Counted from the stretch's first letter, positions 23,150-34,250 are shown. The stretch is DNA of 64,000 bases from Agapanthus africanus (GCA_030015575.1 CM057344.1:597564410-597628409), one strand, 5' to 3'. Notes: generated by a model not told the origin, from the letters alone. A program made the numbers and translations.

Positions 23150-23480
23150 AAAGCCAGTCACGAGTTGACACGTGACCCCGGTCACGTGTGAGCACGTGAC
23201 CCCCGGTCACGTGTGAGCACGTGACCCCCGGTCTCCATAATTCTTCTCCATTTTGGAAAGATTTAAATGATCTTTTTTTTAGAATTTAATTCTGTTAAAC
23301 CGCGAGGCTCTTAAAGCCTGGTCACGTGTTGACACGTGACCTTTGGTCACGTGTGAGCACGTGACCCCCGATCACGTGTGAGCACGTGAGCACGTGACCC
23401 TCGGTCATGTGTAAGCACGTGACCCCCCGAATGGACTCCTCTTCTGCGCTCTGTTTTGTGCCGCTGCTTTAACCGTCACG
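23150..23480. repeat. Dense CACGTG (G-box) array in the Tat U3
   Basis: Fifteen CACGTG cores in about 330 bp, mostly as facing pairs GTCACGTGTGAGCACGTGAC. The array lies 320-650 bp upstream of the TATA box, a position for an enhancer. Confidence 0.88.
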
Positions 23481-23534
23481 TGCCAACACGTGATGTCTCT
23501 TTTTAAGTTTTTCCTGATTTTTAATTAGGGGACA

Positions 23535-24735
23535 GGCACATCTTCCCAAGGAGAACACATAACCAGTGATCGATCTGTGTCTGTCAAGATCAACCGCATA
23601 GAGCCACTAAATCCAATCAAATTATTGTCGTTCCTTCCAAATACCAACCCCACGCTAGACGTACCTCGAAAGTATCATAATATCTATTTCACCGCTTGCC
23701 AATATAGCGACTAACACTAACGGCGTGTGAAATGGTGGGTCATGTACAAACCATAGCATACATAACACTACCCACCACACTCGCAGATGGAACATTCGAC
23801 ATATATCTAATCTCATCCTCTGTCTGCGGTGATGAATGAGCTAAAAGTTTAAAATGAGCTCCTAACGAAGTACTTATAGATTTAGCGTCTGTCATGCCGA
23901 AACGCTCCAAAACTTTTTCAACATATCGCTGTAGAAACAAGTAAAGCTTTCCCCCTTTTCGAGCCTGCCTGATCTCCATACCAAGTATTTTCATGGCCGC
24001 TCCCAAATCCCTGGTCTCAAACTTTCCTTTCAATTGTTCCTTCAAAATCTTAATATCAACCATATATTTTGCTGCTATCAGCATATCATCAATATAGAAT
24101 AGCAAATATATGAAAGAACCGTCGACGAGCTTCTTCGAATATACACAACTGTCATCCATACTTCTTATAAACCCAACTTCTTTCATGAAGGAGTCGAACT
24201 TCTTATACCACTATCGAGGTGACTGTTTCAAACTGTAGAGAGACTTCTCTAGCAAGCAAACATGCTCTTCTTTTCCTTCAATATCAAAACTTTCGGGCTG
24301 TTGCATGTAGATTTTCTCCACCAAATCGCCATGTAAGAATGCGGTCTTCATATCGAGCTGCTCAAGCTCTAAATCTTGCATAGCTACCAAACTGAGCAAG
24401 ACACATATAGATGTGTATTTAACAACCGGAGAAAATACCTCAGTGAATTCAACTCCCTGCATATGCAAATAGCCTTTAGCTACCAACCGTGTCTTGTACC
24501 TTGTATCAACTGTCCCTTGGTCACCTTCTTTCTTCTTGAAAACCAACTTGCAGCTAACAATCTTCTTTCCTCCTTCGGGCTTCAAGAGCTTTAAAGTTTG
24601 GTTCTTGTGAAAAGACTCAATCTCTTCATTCATAGCGACTAGCCAACGAGCTGCTTCATCGGATGAGATAGCTTCTTTATAGCTTGTCGGCTCGCTACTA
24701 TCAACTGTCTCTGCAACAGATAGTGCATACACCAC
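23535..24735 (-). pseudogene. Copia RT and RNase H remnant (Tork-like)
   Basis: RT N-terminal part at 24,735-24,211 (WLVAMNEEIESFHKNQT, YKTRLVAKGYLHMQGVEF, LDMKTAFLHGDL, YMQQPESF); the second part at 24,186-23,740 holds the catalytic box FYIDDMLIAAK and LGMEIRQARK. Below 23,740 the RNase H reads in fragments (HRSITGYVFSLG at about 23,570) until it meets the Tat LTR. Copia order is integrase before RT, as seen here. Broken. Confidence 0.88.
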
Positions 24736-24783
24736 TAGGTCATCATAGCCATACCTCTGTAGCGGTCTAATGTCTCTTCTCTG

Positions 24784-25400
24784 TCAGTCACGAGCTAGCA
24801 AATACTCCTCATCATGGGACTGCTCATCTTGAGCTTCTTCAGACAATGGTGAAGGAGAAATCTCCTGCGAACCCGAGCTATCACCGACCTCAATATCAAC
24901 TCCAAGCTTATCCTTCTTTGAATCGTCTTTAACTGGAGATTTCTTGTTGTTCGGTTTCAATATAGCAACTTCATCAAACGCCGCATCTCTGTTAATCATC
25001 AATTTAGGCGACTTTTGGATCCGAACACCACAACCTATAACCTTTCACGCCGGTAGCATAACCAAGAAATATGCATTTCTTTGCTCGAGGATCCAACCCT
25101 CCTTCACGACAATGTGCATAAGCGAGGCAACGAAAGACCTTAAGTGTCGAATATCGGCATGTTTTCCCGACCATACCTGCTCCGGTGTTTTATAACCTAG
25201 CGTTATATGAGGTGACCGATTAACAATATAATACGCCGTATTTACTGCTTCTGCCCAAAACTTATTTCCGAGCCCTGCGTTGGAAAACATGCACCGCACT
25301 TTCTCCAAAAAAGTCCGGTTCATTCGCTTCGCAACTACATTATGCTTGGTGTGTAGACAACGGTATGATACCGAACTATGCCTTCGTTTTGGTAGAAATT
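24784..25400 (-). pseudogene. Copia integrase C-terminal part
   Basis: NRTFLEKVRCMFSNAGLGNKFW, AEAVNTAYYIVNRSPH and [21 protein letters not shown] are standard for the end of a Copia integrase core; an acidic linker (SPSPLSEEAQDEQSHDEE) precedes RT. The D-D part upstream (25,400-25,690) is decayed. Broken. Confidence 0.85.
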
Positions 25401-25691
25401 GTTGAAATCTCTACCGCAAAATTCTAACCCGTTGTTCATCCTCGGTCTTTTGATCTACTTCCCTATCTACTTCTCAAGCAATGTCTTCCATTGTTTGAAT
25501 ATAGTAAATACACCATTTTTGTGCTTCAAGAAGTATACCCAAATCTTCCTCGAAAAATCATCAATGAAGGTAAACAGATATTTGGCACCGCTTCCTCTAG
25601 AAGCAACTAAAGAGGGTCCTCAAGGATCTGAATGGATATTATCTAGAGTACATTTTGTGTTGTGCACCGCTGAACTGAACCTAACGCGCTT

Positions 25692-26460
25692 TTACTTTCC
25701 AAAGACGCAATGTTCACAAAACTCCAGCTTCATCGTACTCTTCTCACCAAGTAGACCCTGCTTCAACAACTTGGCCAATCCTCTCTCACTCATATGCCCG
25801 AGTCTCATGTTCCACAATCTGGTAGTTTTCGAATCCGTCATAAATTTGGATGATGAAATCACCGCCAATCCAGAAGCCTTCGAACCCTGCAATAAATACA
25901 AGGACCCTTTCTTCAAACCCTTCATCACAATGAGAGCACCTTTGGTTACCTTCAAAACTCCACCTTCAGCGGAAAATTTGTAACCCTTATCGTCGAGTGC
26001 ACCTAAAGAGATGAGATTCTTCTTCAAGTCAGGTACATACCTGACTTCCGCCAATGTCCTCACAACACCATCGAATATCTTGATTTGGATTGTATCTTTG
26101 CCAATAGCTCGGCGTGAGCTATTGTTGCCCATCAAAACCACTCAACCATCAACGGAATCGTACGTAGTGAACAACTCCCTATTGGGACACGTGTGGTAAG
26201 AGCAATCTGAATCCATAATCCACTCATCCTTGGATCGCTGTGTATTGTCAAGGACCACAAGAAGATCTCATTTTCCTTCCGCTATACCCGCTTCAGCCGA
26301 AAACTCTTTCTTTGATTTCTTTTCGTGCTTCAGCTTGTTCTGCAATTTAAAGCAATCGACCTTGAAGTGCCCCTTCTTCTTACAATAATTGTAGGTAACA
26401 TTTTGAGCCTTAGATTTTGACCGCGCCTTCTTCCTATTTGCTTCCGCGTCTCTCTTCTCC
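25692..26460 (-). pseudogene. Copia protease end, GAG-pre-integrase and zinc-knuckle region
   Basis: 149 open residues at 26,141-25,692: VRYVPDLKKNLISLGALDDKGY (end of protease and linker), then RLWNMRLGHMSERGLAKL and CEHCVFGK, the HHCC zinc finger that opens integrase (GAG-pre-integrase domain). Between 26,460 and 26,141 are remains of the knuckle and of the protease active-site area (a DSGCSYH-like trace near 26,190). Broken. Confidence 0.82.
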
Positions 26461-27103
26461 GCATGCCCTCAAACAAATAATCCAGACGATGAATCATCCG
26501 CTTCTGTGGAAGTCAACTCTTTGTCGATCTTCTCTTTGTTCATAAAATTCTCCTTGACATCCTTGATTGAGATTGTGTCTCGTCCATAATCCATGGTGTC
26601 ACGGAAGTGCTTATAAGACGGTGGAAACGAACACAATAAGAGAAGAGCCCTGTCACGCCCCGCTTCCCAATAGACGGAAACGGTGACGTGGCAAGTCTGC
26701 TGCATATTTATCCAGAGAAGTTCATTCCCTAAATAAATATACTATGCGTATTGAAACAATAAGACACAATGCAAGAATAAATTTAGACTGTCAAATTTTT
26801 CAACAAACATCTTTATTTACATTCAACTTCCAATATTTATAAATACAAGAGTTTATGCTGGAAAGTAAATACAATAAGGAAAATGCCTAAACAAGTGGCA
26901 TACATAAACTGAAGAAAAATAAAGCTGAGCTAGCCCTGAGTAGCTATCTGGTCGTAGTCCTCCTCTGTGGCTTCAACTTCCTCCGTCTCGACAGTATCTG
27001 ACGAACATTCCAAGAGAAGAAAAGTGGGTGGAATGCCCGTCAACGAACTAGCGCTCGGTAAGTCCCAAACATAGGTAAGAGTAAATAAAATGACAAGTGT
27101 AGA

Positions 27104-27126
27104 ATATATATATATATATATATATA
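27104..27126. repeat. (TA)n microsatellite in the solo LTR
   Basis: About eleven TA dinucleotides. Confidence 0.9.
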
Positions 27127-27569
27127 ATGAGTAAGAGTATAGGATCATGGGTAAATATATACTATAGGTCTCTAGCTGGTCACTATGTTAACGTTAAGTT
27201 CCAAGTGTGAATGTCAACGCAGTAGAAGAAGTATTCACGAGCTCAAGAGTGGGACCCCAGGAGCAAGGAAACACGGGCCCATTTCATGTGTTATCATTGA
27301 GGCTCTAGGCAGTAAATGAGTCAACCCGACTGATATTCGAGTAAAATAAAAAAGAGAATAATACGGGACTCCTAAAACTCCGTTGGATTCACACAAGAAA
27401 CTATACTAAGAACCCCGTGTATAATATATAACTAGTTAATATACTTAATTGATTTGATTGATTGATTGACATGTCTTGATCGAAACCCTAGATTGCAAAA
27501 GGTGTAGATTGTATTCGAGTGAGTCGGGTAATGTGCGAGGCATGACAATTGCAATCTGGATTCAAGTCA

Positions 27570-27680
27570 AGTTGTTTCGAGTAGATATGATTCGAATACA
27601 TATTCGAGTTTAGATTCGAGTTAGATTATAGTTCGAGTTTGTATTCGAGTTCGAGTTCAAGTTTATATTTGAGTTCATGT
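27570..27680. repeat. Degenerate TTCGAGTT-type short repeats
   Basis: Eight to ten copies of ATTCGAGTT or variants at 6-15-bp spacing in the solo LTR. Confidence 0.6.
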
Positions 27681-29003
27681 CTTTTCATATGAATTGATGT
27701 AAATTGTTAAAATCTTATATTCGGGAGAAATCGGCAACTGCTGCACATAGATGGCAAGATTTATGTTTTTTCCAAGACAATTGTCATTGATAACTCCGTT
27801 AAGTTGTCTAACCTGAATAGGCAAGCACTCACTTTCTCCGGCTCCCTAGGCCCAAGAGAATTGATCCCGCTTAAACCTATATTAATTTAGAGTCCTTAAA
27901 ATATTGTTTGCATATCTCGAGGGGTTTTATGAAAAAAATATATTAATATTGTTTTAAAAATAACCTCGAGGGTGATTTACAGGCTTTAGGATTTTCATGG
28001 GCATGTATTTTAATTGTTGTGGTGTTTTGTTGATAAAACCTAGCTTTTTAAAAATTTATGGTATTTTTATGAAAACTACTATTTTTAGAAATTTGGTGGT
28101 ATTTTATTTACAGTTTTAATCTTTCTTTTAAAAAAATATTGTTTCTTAATTTGTTTTTATTGAAAATACGGATTTATGATTTTTATATAATTTTCCCCAA
28201 AAATTAGTTTTTATTAGAAAAAATCGCGTTTCTTAAAAACCGTATTTTTTATTCCTTTCGAGACCGAATACTCCATGAAGAGTTCTGCATCTTGCTCTAT
28301 TGTCCCAAGAATGTGTGATAATCCGCACCATCCATTAGCGGGTCCCCTGACGAGAGTTGTAGAGACGTAATTGCTAAGGATTTCGAAATATCGATTTAAA
28401 GAAACCCGTTTTGAAACGGTGTGGTATTTTAATAAAAAAAATATTTTACTTTGAATTACCCATATGCTTAGAATATCTTGCTATGAAACCATAGTATGCA
28501 TATGGGGTAGGTTATTATCCCGTGAAGGTTTTAGGGTTTGGGTATACTAAATATCGAAAAGAGGTTACTCTAAAATTCATAGTATTTTAATGAAAAGTTC
28601 ATTATTTTAGTATTGAACATGAAATTTTGGTTACGTCAAAAGAAAATAGATGTGAGTTTTGTTTTAAAAAGATATTAGGGTGATTATGTGACATTTAGAC
28701 CTATCAAGCATGATAAAATATTTTAAAACGAAGGTTGTTACATGTTAACTCCACTTTTGTCGATGTTTTCTTAAACGACGAATTGAGATGAAAGAATTGG
28801 AGAGAAGAGGAACTTACGGTTTTTAGAAGGTTAAGAAGAGATTGAAGAAGCTCTCGGGGGTTGTGATTTCATCGGAGATGCTCCGGTCGTCGAGTTTGGC
28901 TCGCTACTCCATTTGAGGGGTTTAACTCTACTTGGCACTTGGAGAGTTTTGAGAGAATTTTTGCTAGAATTTCAGAATGGTGAAGAGCTAAGAGATGGGA
29001 TGG

Positions 29004-29011
29004 TATTTATA
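29004..29011 (-). promoter_or_regulatory. TATA box of the solo LTR
   Basis: Minus strand CTATAAATACC, about 545 bases into the LTR. The LTR at 39,808 has the same CTATAAATACC at 40,562. Confidence 0.55.
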
Positions 29012-29383
29012 GTGAAGAATTAGGGTTTGGGAATTAAAAATGTGGATTAAAATGCATTAAAAAAGAGTTAAATGGTGAATTAAAGAGTCTCTGTTTGATT
29101 GCAGGAAAATCAAATAGTGCAGGGGAGTTAAGGGGAACTGAAGAGACAAGTGTGCAAAGCACGGAGGCAATTGGGGCAAGATCGACCATCGGCGCCAACC
29201 GTTTTGGGCAGTTGGATCTTGAGGCATTGCCTCGAGATTCGTGCCATGTATCGATTTGGGTGTGTACATCTCATTGCGTCTGTTTGATTTTTCTGAAACT
29301 TTTCATTTCTCCGTGTATTGCACATGCAACTCTTGAGCTTCCAAAAATTAAAAAGAAAAAATCTAAAAATAATTAGGTCTGAT

Positions 29384-29439
29384 GAGAATCGAACACACAG
29401 GCTACGTCACAGCAATGCAGGAGCTTTACCAGTGAGTTA
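29384..29439 (-). promoter_or_regulatory. tRNA-like A and B boxes (Pol III type) in the solo LTR
   Basis: Minus strand TAACTCACTGG (29,439-29,429; A-box-like) and GTTCGATTCTC (29,394-29,384; B-box-like) with 34 bases between, as in tRNA genes. No convincing cloverleaf, so not a tRNA gene. The same pair occurs at the same distance from the LTR start in the 39,808 family. Confidence 0.5.
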
Positions 29440-30108
29440 CAAGTTACTTCTTGCTTTTATTTAACAAAAATAACTTTTAACTCTTACACAGGCTGTAATA
29501 CTCTTTTTTATACAATAACAAGAAAATTATATACAGTGATTTCAGAGTCGTTACAAGCCCGATCTTCATCATCAATCTTAATATCAATCTTACCCAAATC
29601 TGTAAGAATTGAATTAAACTCACTAAGTGTATGGAGACACTGCTTCAAAGGAGTCGATTCATGAAAGATTTCATCAAATATAACTCATCTAACTTATTTC
29701 ACAAATTAACTGTCGTCTTTTCTACTAAAACTTTTTGTAGTACTCAGACGCAAGTGACTAACAGTGAGGGCCTTATCATCCATCTCCTCCTAACCTTTCT
29801 CCTTTATAGTGGAAGGCTTCTTCTCCTTCCCATAAATCGCTTTCTTCAAATTTTTTTGATTCAAAATGACAATGATACGGACTTATCACAAATAGAAACT
29901 TATATTCACATTGAACTTCTTGATATCAGGATTGTCGAAGACATGATATAAGATCAAAATACCTTGAGTACTAACAAACCCAAAATTTCAAAATCACGAT
30001 CTAAGAAAGTAGGGAAGAGGACGTAGTTATCGTTGCCCACCGTTAACTTAGATCATAAAATTAAAGACCTAATGGTTCAACCAAAAATCCTATAACAACG
30101 TAACAATA

Positions 30109-30120
30109 TCTCTGATACCA
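30109..30120 (-). other. Primer-binding site (initiator tRNA-Met) of the Tork-like Copia
   Basis: Minus strand TGGTATCAGAGA, three bases from the LTR end at 30,124. Confidence 0.9.
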
Positions 30121-30123
30121 ATT

Positions 30124-31023
30124 TGTTGCGAATAAAGCAATCACAAAGCACAAACCAAAACGATAAAGAGGAGAGAAAAAACCACATGCAAAATAGAAAT
30201 ATGAATACTAACCACAAAACAAAAAGGCAAAGACGAAGCTTTATTAATGAATCAAATATAGGAGGAGTACAAATCGATGGAGAAAACATAAATCCCTCTC
30301 AAACCCCAGATCTCATAATAACAATGGGTTCTCACCAAATAATCAAATTGCTATCTCGATCTAGGTCTAAAATAAGATATCATATATATAGCATACAAAA
30401 GATATTCCCAAAAAACTAATTTCCTAATTTAGGAAATCTGCGCCCGGCCTGACGGCAAACGTCTGCCCCAGAGATGGGCAGACGTCTGTTAGAGCATATC
30501 CCGAAACTCAACTCTCTGTCCAGTACTACATACATCTGCTACAGGAGGCAGACGTCCATTATGGTATTTACCGAAACTCCAGAAAAGTAACAGAGCGAGG
30601 CAGATATCTGTACCAGACGTCTGCCCAAACATCTGGTACGGATGTCTAACCTGAAGATAACAGCAAATTTTCGCTTCGTGATAACGTTGGATCAATAGGG
30701 AAATCTTTATGGATGAATATGAGATGCACATAACCTATACCTTACACTCAGAAATGTTTTTTGCGCACACCACGAAATCTGCGATGCTCCTTCGAAGGTC
30801 GGGAGTCGACCATATTCCGGCCAGAATGAGAAGTCTCCACTCGTTAGAAGATCGGGAGGCGACCACACTCCAGCTAGAGTGAGAAGCATCCACTCTTCAC
30901 CGCGGTGCAGGGTTTCTTAATTGTTTTTGTACAGCGTTAATTACACTCGTAGAGAATGCTAGCTATTATATTTATAGAGACTACTGTTAAAAAATCTTAA
31001 CAGTATTATCTGATATCCCAACA
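30124..31023 (-). repeat. 5' LTR of the Tork-like Copia
   Basis: 900 bp, TGTTG…CCAACA on the plus strand; minus-strand start TGTTGGGATATC. TATA box TATAAATA at 30,976-30,969. Its R/U5 carries several AGACGTCTG palindromes (about 30,450-30,650). The partner LTR is not in the window. Confidence 0.85.
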
Positions 31024-31632
31024 TGAATATATCTTGTTGGCTACAAATCCGATCTCTTAGCCAAACTAAGAGATCCACCAAAGCAAGCACACAATCATCC
31101 AGGATTGAGCCACTTGATTTGGACGGATTTGGTTGAGATGCTAACACAAACCATGGTGCTAACTCATAAAATGAATAACAAAATATCCGTTGGCGTATTG
31201 ATATATGTAAAATATATCATCTATATAGCATCCATACGAGAGCTTAATTAGGATCTTGTGATAACTAATATGAAGACAAATATTTTGCTTGGAAACTTAA
31301 GTGGTAAACTAATTACCCAAATAGAGAAAGCTCTATTTGTTGCAATTATCACACAAGAAGCATCAAAATATATGACACATAAGAAGCATCAAAATTATAT
31401 ATCTAATATATTAGCAAATGGTTCCTGCTTAGATACTTTTGTATCATTTGGGAAATTTAATATACTCAAATCAATTCTTATATCTTAGACCAAAAAAATT
31501 GTTTATCCTAAAACAAACATGAGGCAAATGAATGAACATAAAATATTTAATGTGTACTATAGATTTATCATAGATCAACAAACAAAACTTCATACTCCAA
31601 AGAAAAACAAAGAGATAAAAACACTTGCTTTG
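31024..31632. other. Unassigned A/T-rich DNA between two retrotransposons
   Basis: No gene. It lies between the LTR end of the Tork-like Copia and the start of the Retand-like Tat element, and is the only stretch not assigned to an LTR element. It has two perfect hairpins (31,051-31,075, 10-bp stem; 31,318-31,339, 9-bp stem) and a short direct repeat AAGAAGCATCAAAAT-type near 31,355-31,400. Host intergenic DNA or an old unrecognised repeat. Confidence 0.5.
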
Positions 31633-32439
31633 TGATGATGCTCGTAAGTGGGAGCTCCCCAGATCATGACACGTGGCAAAAGACGTGTCCCGATACAAAC
31701 GGAAAAAGGGCAAGGACTGCATATTGGAGGTGTCCCTCGGGCTATCTTCCCGCTGCTTGGACCCGACCTTCGAGAATTCCCTGAAGAGTCCTATAAACGA
31801 CCGATGGCTCACCTCCGAGCCTTCCTGCACGTTGAGCTTCCTCAGCCCTCCCAGCAAGTTCCGAGCTTCACAGCACCAAACTTCCTCGGCCTCCCGCTCG
31901 CCTCCGAGCCTCCCGCCGAGCTAACATTCCTCGGTTCTATTGGGCGACCCAGAGCGCAGATCACAGGCGTCTCCGCCATAGCTCCGTGAATCTCGCCAAA
32001 TGCGAGATATCCGCCACCCCACGATCTCGCGTTCCACGCCGTCGCATCTCCTATTAACGAGCGTATCCCGTCATTAATGGAGGATCCCGCCATTCTCGTG
32101 GGCGCAACGCCAGGGGCGTAACGGCCGGCGAGAATATCACGCCCGCTAGCCCATGGCTGCCGCTATATAAGTCCCTCTCTCAGATGACTCAGGTAAGTAA
32201 ATTCTTATCCAATAGGCCGCTACTCTGCCCAAATATCTCGACTAACTTGATCGTCGGAGGGTCCACGGTGGTACAACCACCCGGGACTTCTTTGCAGGTC
32301 GCTCGGCTTCTCACCAAACAAAACCCATTGAGATCCACACGCCTCAGGAGACAGTTCTCAAACCCAATCTCAGCCGTTTACCAGCGCTGTCGGCAGATCG
32401 TCGGAAGACAACATCTGAAAGAGATCCAGAGCTCCATCA
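31633..32439 (+). repeat. 5' LTR of the Retand-like element
   Basis: 807 bp, bounded by TGATG…CATCA. TATA box TATATAA at 32,164-32,170 puts the RNA start near 32,195. The start matches 59,707 onward. Confidence 0.9.
32164..32170 (+). promoter_or_regulatory. TATA box of the Retand-like LTR
   Basis: GCTATATAAGTCC, 530 bp into the LTR, followed by pyrimidine-rich CCCTCTCTC near the expected start. Confidence 0.7.
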
Positions 32440-32440
32440 G

Positions 32441-32459
32441 TTGGCGCCGTCTGTGGGAA
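32441..32459 (+). other. Primer-binding site of the Retand-like element
   Basis: TTGGCGCCGTCTGTGGGAA, the common PBS of plant Tat/Athila-side Gypsy elements, usually read as tRNA-Asp type. One base after the LTR. Confidence 0.92.
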
Positions 32460-32505
32460 GTTAAAAGTTCCACTCATCGAAAATTGATCTTCCGATCTCA
32501 AGCTG

Positions 32506-34250
32506 ATGGCGAGTGATCATCACGACAATCCTAGCACTAGCCGCTGTCCTCCCCACAACAGAGGCGCGGACGGATCCTCTCCTCCCCCGAACGCCGTTCA
32601 CGCCATGTCTGCATGGATCGGCAGGCTCGCGTCCATCGTGGATGCCCTTGTCTGTGTCCAGACAGCTGGGCAAGCCACACAGGTCACCGTTCCCCTACTT
32701 CGGGACCATGACCTCCACAGAGAGGGAGACGATGTTGCCCATGCTGGCATGACGAAACAATTCCTCACTATTTCCGGCGACCACATATCCCCATGGCGAC
32801 CAATTCAATAACCCGTTGGGCACCTCACAGCTCCACACCGAGGTCTCACACAAGAGCACCCCGCCCCAAGGCCCATCGTGCTCCAGTCCCTCCCGAGAAG
32901 GTGTCGGTCAGCTCGCCTTCTCCCAGACATGGTCGACACCCTCTCCCTCGACAGGGTCGCGTGGACGGCACTTACCACGGTGGTTCGAGGACGACCTCAC
33001 CAGGGGACCTGAGGAACCTCATAGAACGGAACTAGAACCACGTCCAGGCGTAGGCCACCAGCGGGAGGGGCCATAACTCCGAGTATGCTGAATCCTCGAG
33101 ATACCACGACCGCCTCGAGGCCCTCGAAAAGAAGATCGAAGGTATACATCAGGAGAATCGTCCTTCAAACGAGAGGGCCAGGTATGTCGCCGACTCGCTT
33201 ACGAAGCCCTTCACTGAAGAACTGCTCGTTGTCCGTGTCTCCTCCAGAAACAAGCCTCCAAAGGTGGCCCTCTTCGATGGAAAGTCTGACACGAAATACC
33301 ACCTAGACGCATTCACGGCGGGGATAAGCTTCCAGGACAACTCTGACGCCGCTCAATGTCGAGTGTTCCCCGCCACTCTCATCCGCATCGGACGAGATTG
33401 GTTCCGAGGACTCATGCTACGCTCCATCTCTACCTTCGATGAGCTGGCCGCCCAGTTCCTCGGGCATTTCGTCGGGAATAGACGACAGAAGCATACCGTC
33501 GATTACCTCTTCACTATACAGAATGGGGACAAGGAATCCTTCAAAGGATACGTCACCGACTTCTACAATGCTCTTCTTGAGGTCTCAGAGCATTGGGACG
33601 AGACTGTCATCACGGTCCTTAGGTCGGGTCTTAGGCACAAGGAGTGGCTCCGTTCCTTTGCATTAGCGCAACCTAAGACCATGGCCGAGGTAAAGGCCTG
33701 GACTGAGTGAGAAATCCAGCTCGATTCCGAGGTAAATGCGAACCTACCCCGGAGCGACCAGGCCAATCAAAAGAAGTGGGGTAGAGAAGAGAAGAAGAAG
33801 ATTGACCGGCCAAAGCCATACTTCCCAAAGTTCCAGAAGTATACCCCACTCAATATCTCACAGACAGAGCTGTTGGAGGAGGCAAAGGGCGAGCGATTTT
33901 TCAAACTCCCTCCGGTCACCAATAGGGCGGCCAAACGGACATGAGGCCCTTACTGCGCCTTCCATAGGTCGTAGGGACACCCCACCGAGAACTGCAAACA
34001 GCTCCGCGACTACATCGAGGAGTTAATTCGCTCTGGGCACCTGGTAAAGTACTTGCGGGAAAAGCGACAAGCCGACCGGGAGCAAGAGAACCATCCCCCT
34101 CCCGGTGAGCCGACGATCGGCCAAATCATGGTCGTGTCAACAGGGAATGTGCCTAGAGCCAGCGAGATTCGACGCCTCCTGCCAGTCGAGGGGACTAGCA
34201 GCCGAGCCCATCACCTTCACCGATGAGGACCTCCACGGGATATCCTTGCC
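32506..34250 (+). pseudogene. Gag of the Retand-like element
   Basis: N-terminal segment from about 32,506 (MASDHHDNPSTSRCPPHNRG). The capsid-type core follows at 33,264-33,710: KVALFDGKSDTKYHLDAF, WFRGLMLRSISTFDELAAQF, FVGNRRQKHTVDYLFTIQNG and ESFKGYVTDFYNALLEV, a textbook retrotransposon gag signature. Downstream, TPLNISQTELLEEAKG and a CAFHRS…GHPTENCKQLRDYIEELI knuckle (about 33,955-34,030). The parts lie in different frames; broken. Confidence 0.85.

Larger units (their letters stand above)
1..23534 (-). mobile_element. Ty3/Gypsy Tat lineage, Ogre-like LTR retrotransposon, right part
   Basis: Minus-strand element whose 3' LTR lies left of base 1. In transcript order it shows a 5' LTR (23,534 down to 9,910, interrupted by a nested Copia at 12,106-22,523), a primer-binding site, an extra ORF upstream of gag, gag, protease, RT, RNase H, a second archaeal-type RNase H and integrase. 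The dual RNase H is diagnostic of the Tat lineage; the extra ORF before gag and a length above 13 kb without the 3' LTR or nested element fit Ogre. LTR ends are TGTTCCCC at 9,910 and GGGGACA at 23,534. On the right it abuts the RNase H remnant of a Tork-like Copia, so it inserted into that element; the expected 5-bp duplication would be GGCAC (23,535-23,539), with its partner off-window. Broken: roughly six to ten apparent interruptions, some of which could be introns, which Ogre is known to splice. Age cannot be estimated without the 3' LTR. Confidence 0.88.
22529..23534 (-). repeat. Tat 5' LTR, U3/promoter part
   Basis: Continuation of the Tat LTR after the nested Copia; GAATTAAATTCTC-type repeats resume at about 22,565. 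It contains the TATA box, a 164-bp-offset duplication (about 23,069-23,155 and 23,233-23,319) and the dense CACGTG array. It ends GGGGACA at 23,534, an imperfect inverted match to TGTTCCCC at 9,910. Confidence 0.78.
26651..29555 (-). mobile_element. Solo LTR of a Gypsy chromovirus-like family
   Basis: 2,905 bp, TGTCACGCCCCG…GTTACA, with the exact target duplication AGCCC at 26,646-26,650 and 29,556-29,560. No internal region and no second LTR, so it is what remains after recombination between two LTRs. The transcript sense is minus (starts TGTAACGACTC, ends GGGGCGTGACA). Blocks align with the LTR at 39,808-42,840 (for example TTGCCTATT…TAGACAACTTAAC and ATGTGCAGCAGTT), so they are related families. 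It contains a tRNA-like box pair and a TATA box. Confidence 0.9.
26469..30108 (-). pseudogene. Copia gag, interrupted by a solo LTR
   Basis: Gag text LLLLCSFPPSYKHFRDTMDYGRD at about 26,640-26,560 is cut at 26,650 by the solo LTR and continues on its far side from 29,561 (an acidic KIDDED-like run leading into the same helix), then in decayed form to about 30,100. Family context: UBN2-type gag of Tork elements. Broken. Confidence 0.75.
23535..31023 (-). mobile_element. Ty1/Copia element, Tork/TNT1-like, broken and twice invaded
   Basis: 5' LTR 30,124-31,023 (900 bp, TGTTG…CCAACA), initiator-tRNA-Met primer site, then gag, protease, integrase and RT on the minus strand, ending inside RNase H at 23,535 where the Tat element begins. 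A solo LTR interrupts gag at 26,651-29,555. The 3' part, with the other LTR, should lie beyond the Tat element, left of the window. About eight or more breaks besides the two insertions. Because it hosts both, it is older than either. Confidence 0.88.

Noticed and set aside
24944-25983. Plus-strand frames of 83-194 codons over the Tork-like Copia
   Set aside because: Antisense shadows of recognisable integrase and protease text on the minus strand.
31648-32093. Plus and minus frames of 83-113 codons in the Retand-like LTR
   Set aside because: LTR sequence; similar frames recur at 59,747-60,166 only through LTR duplication.
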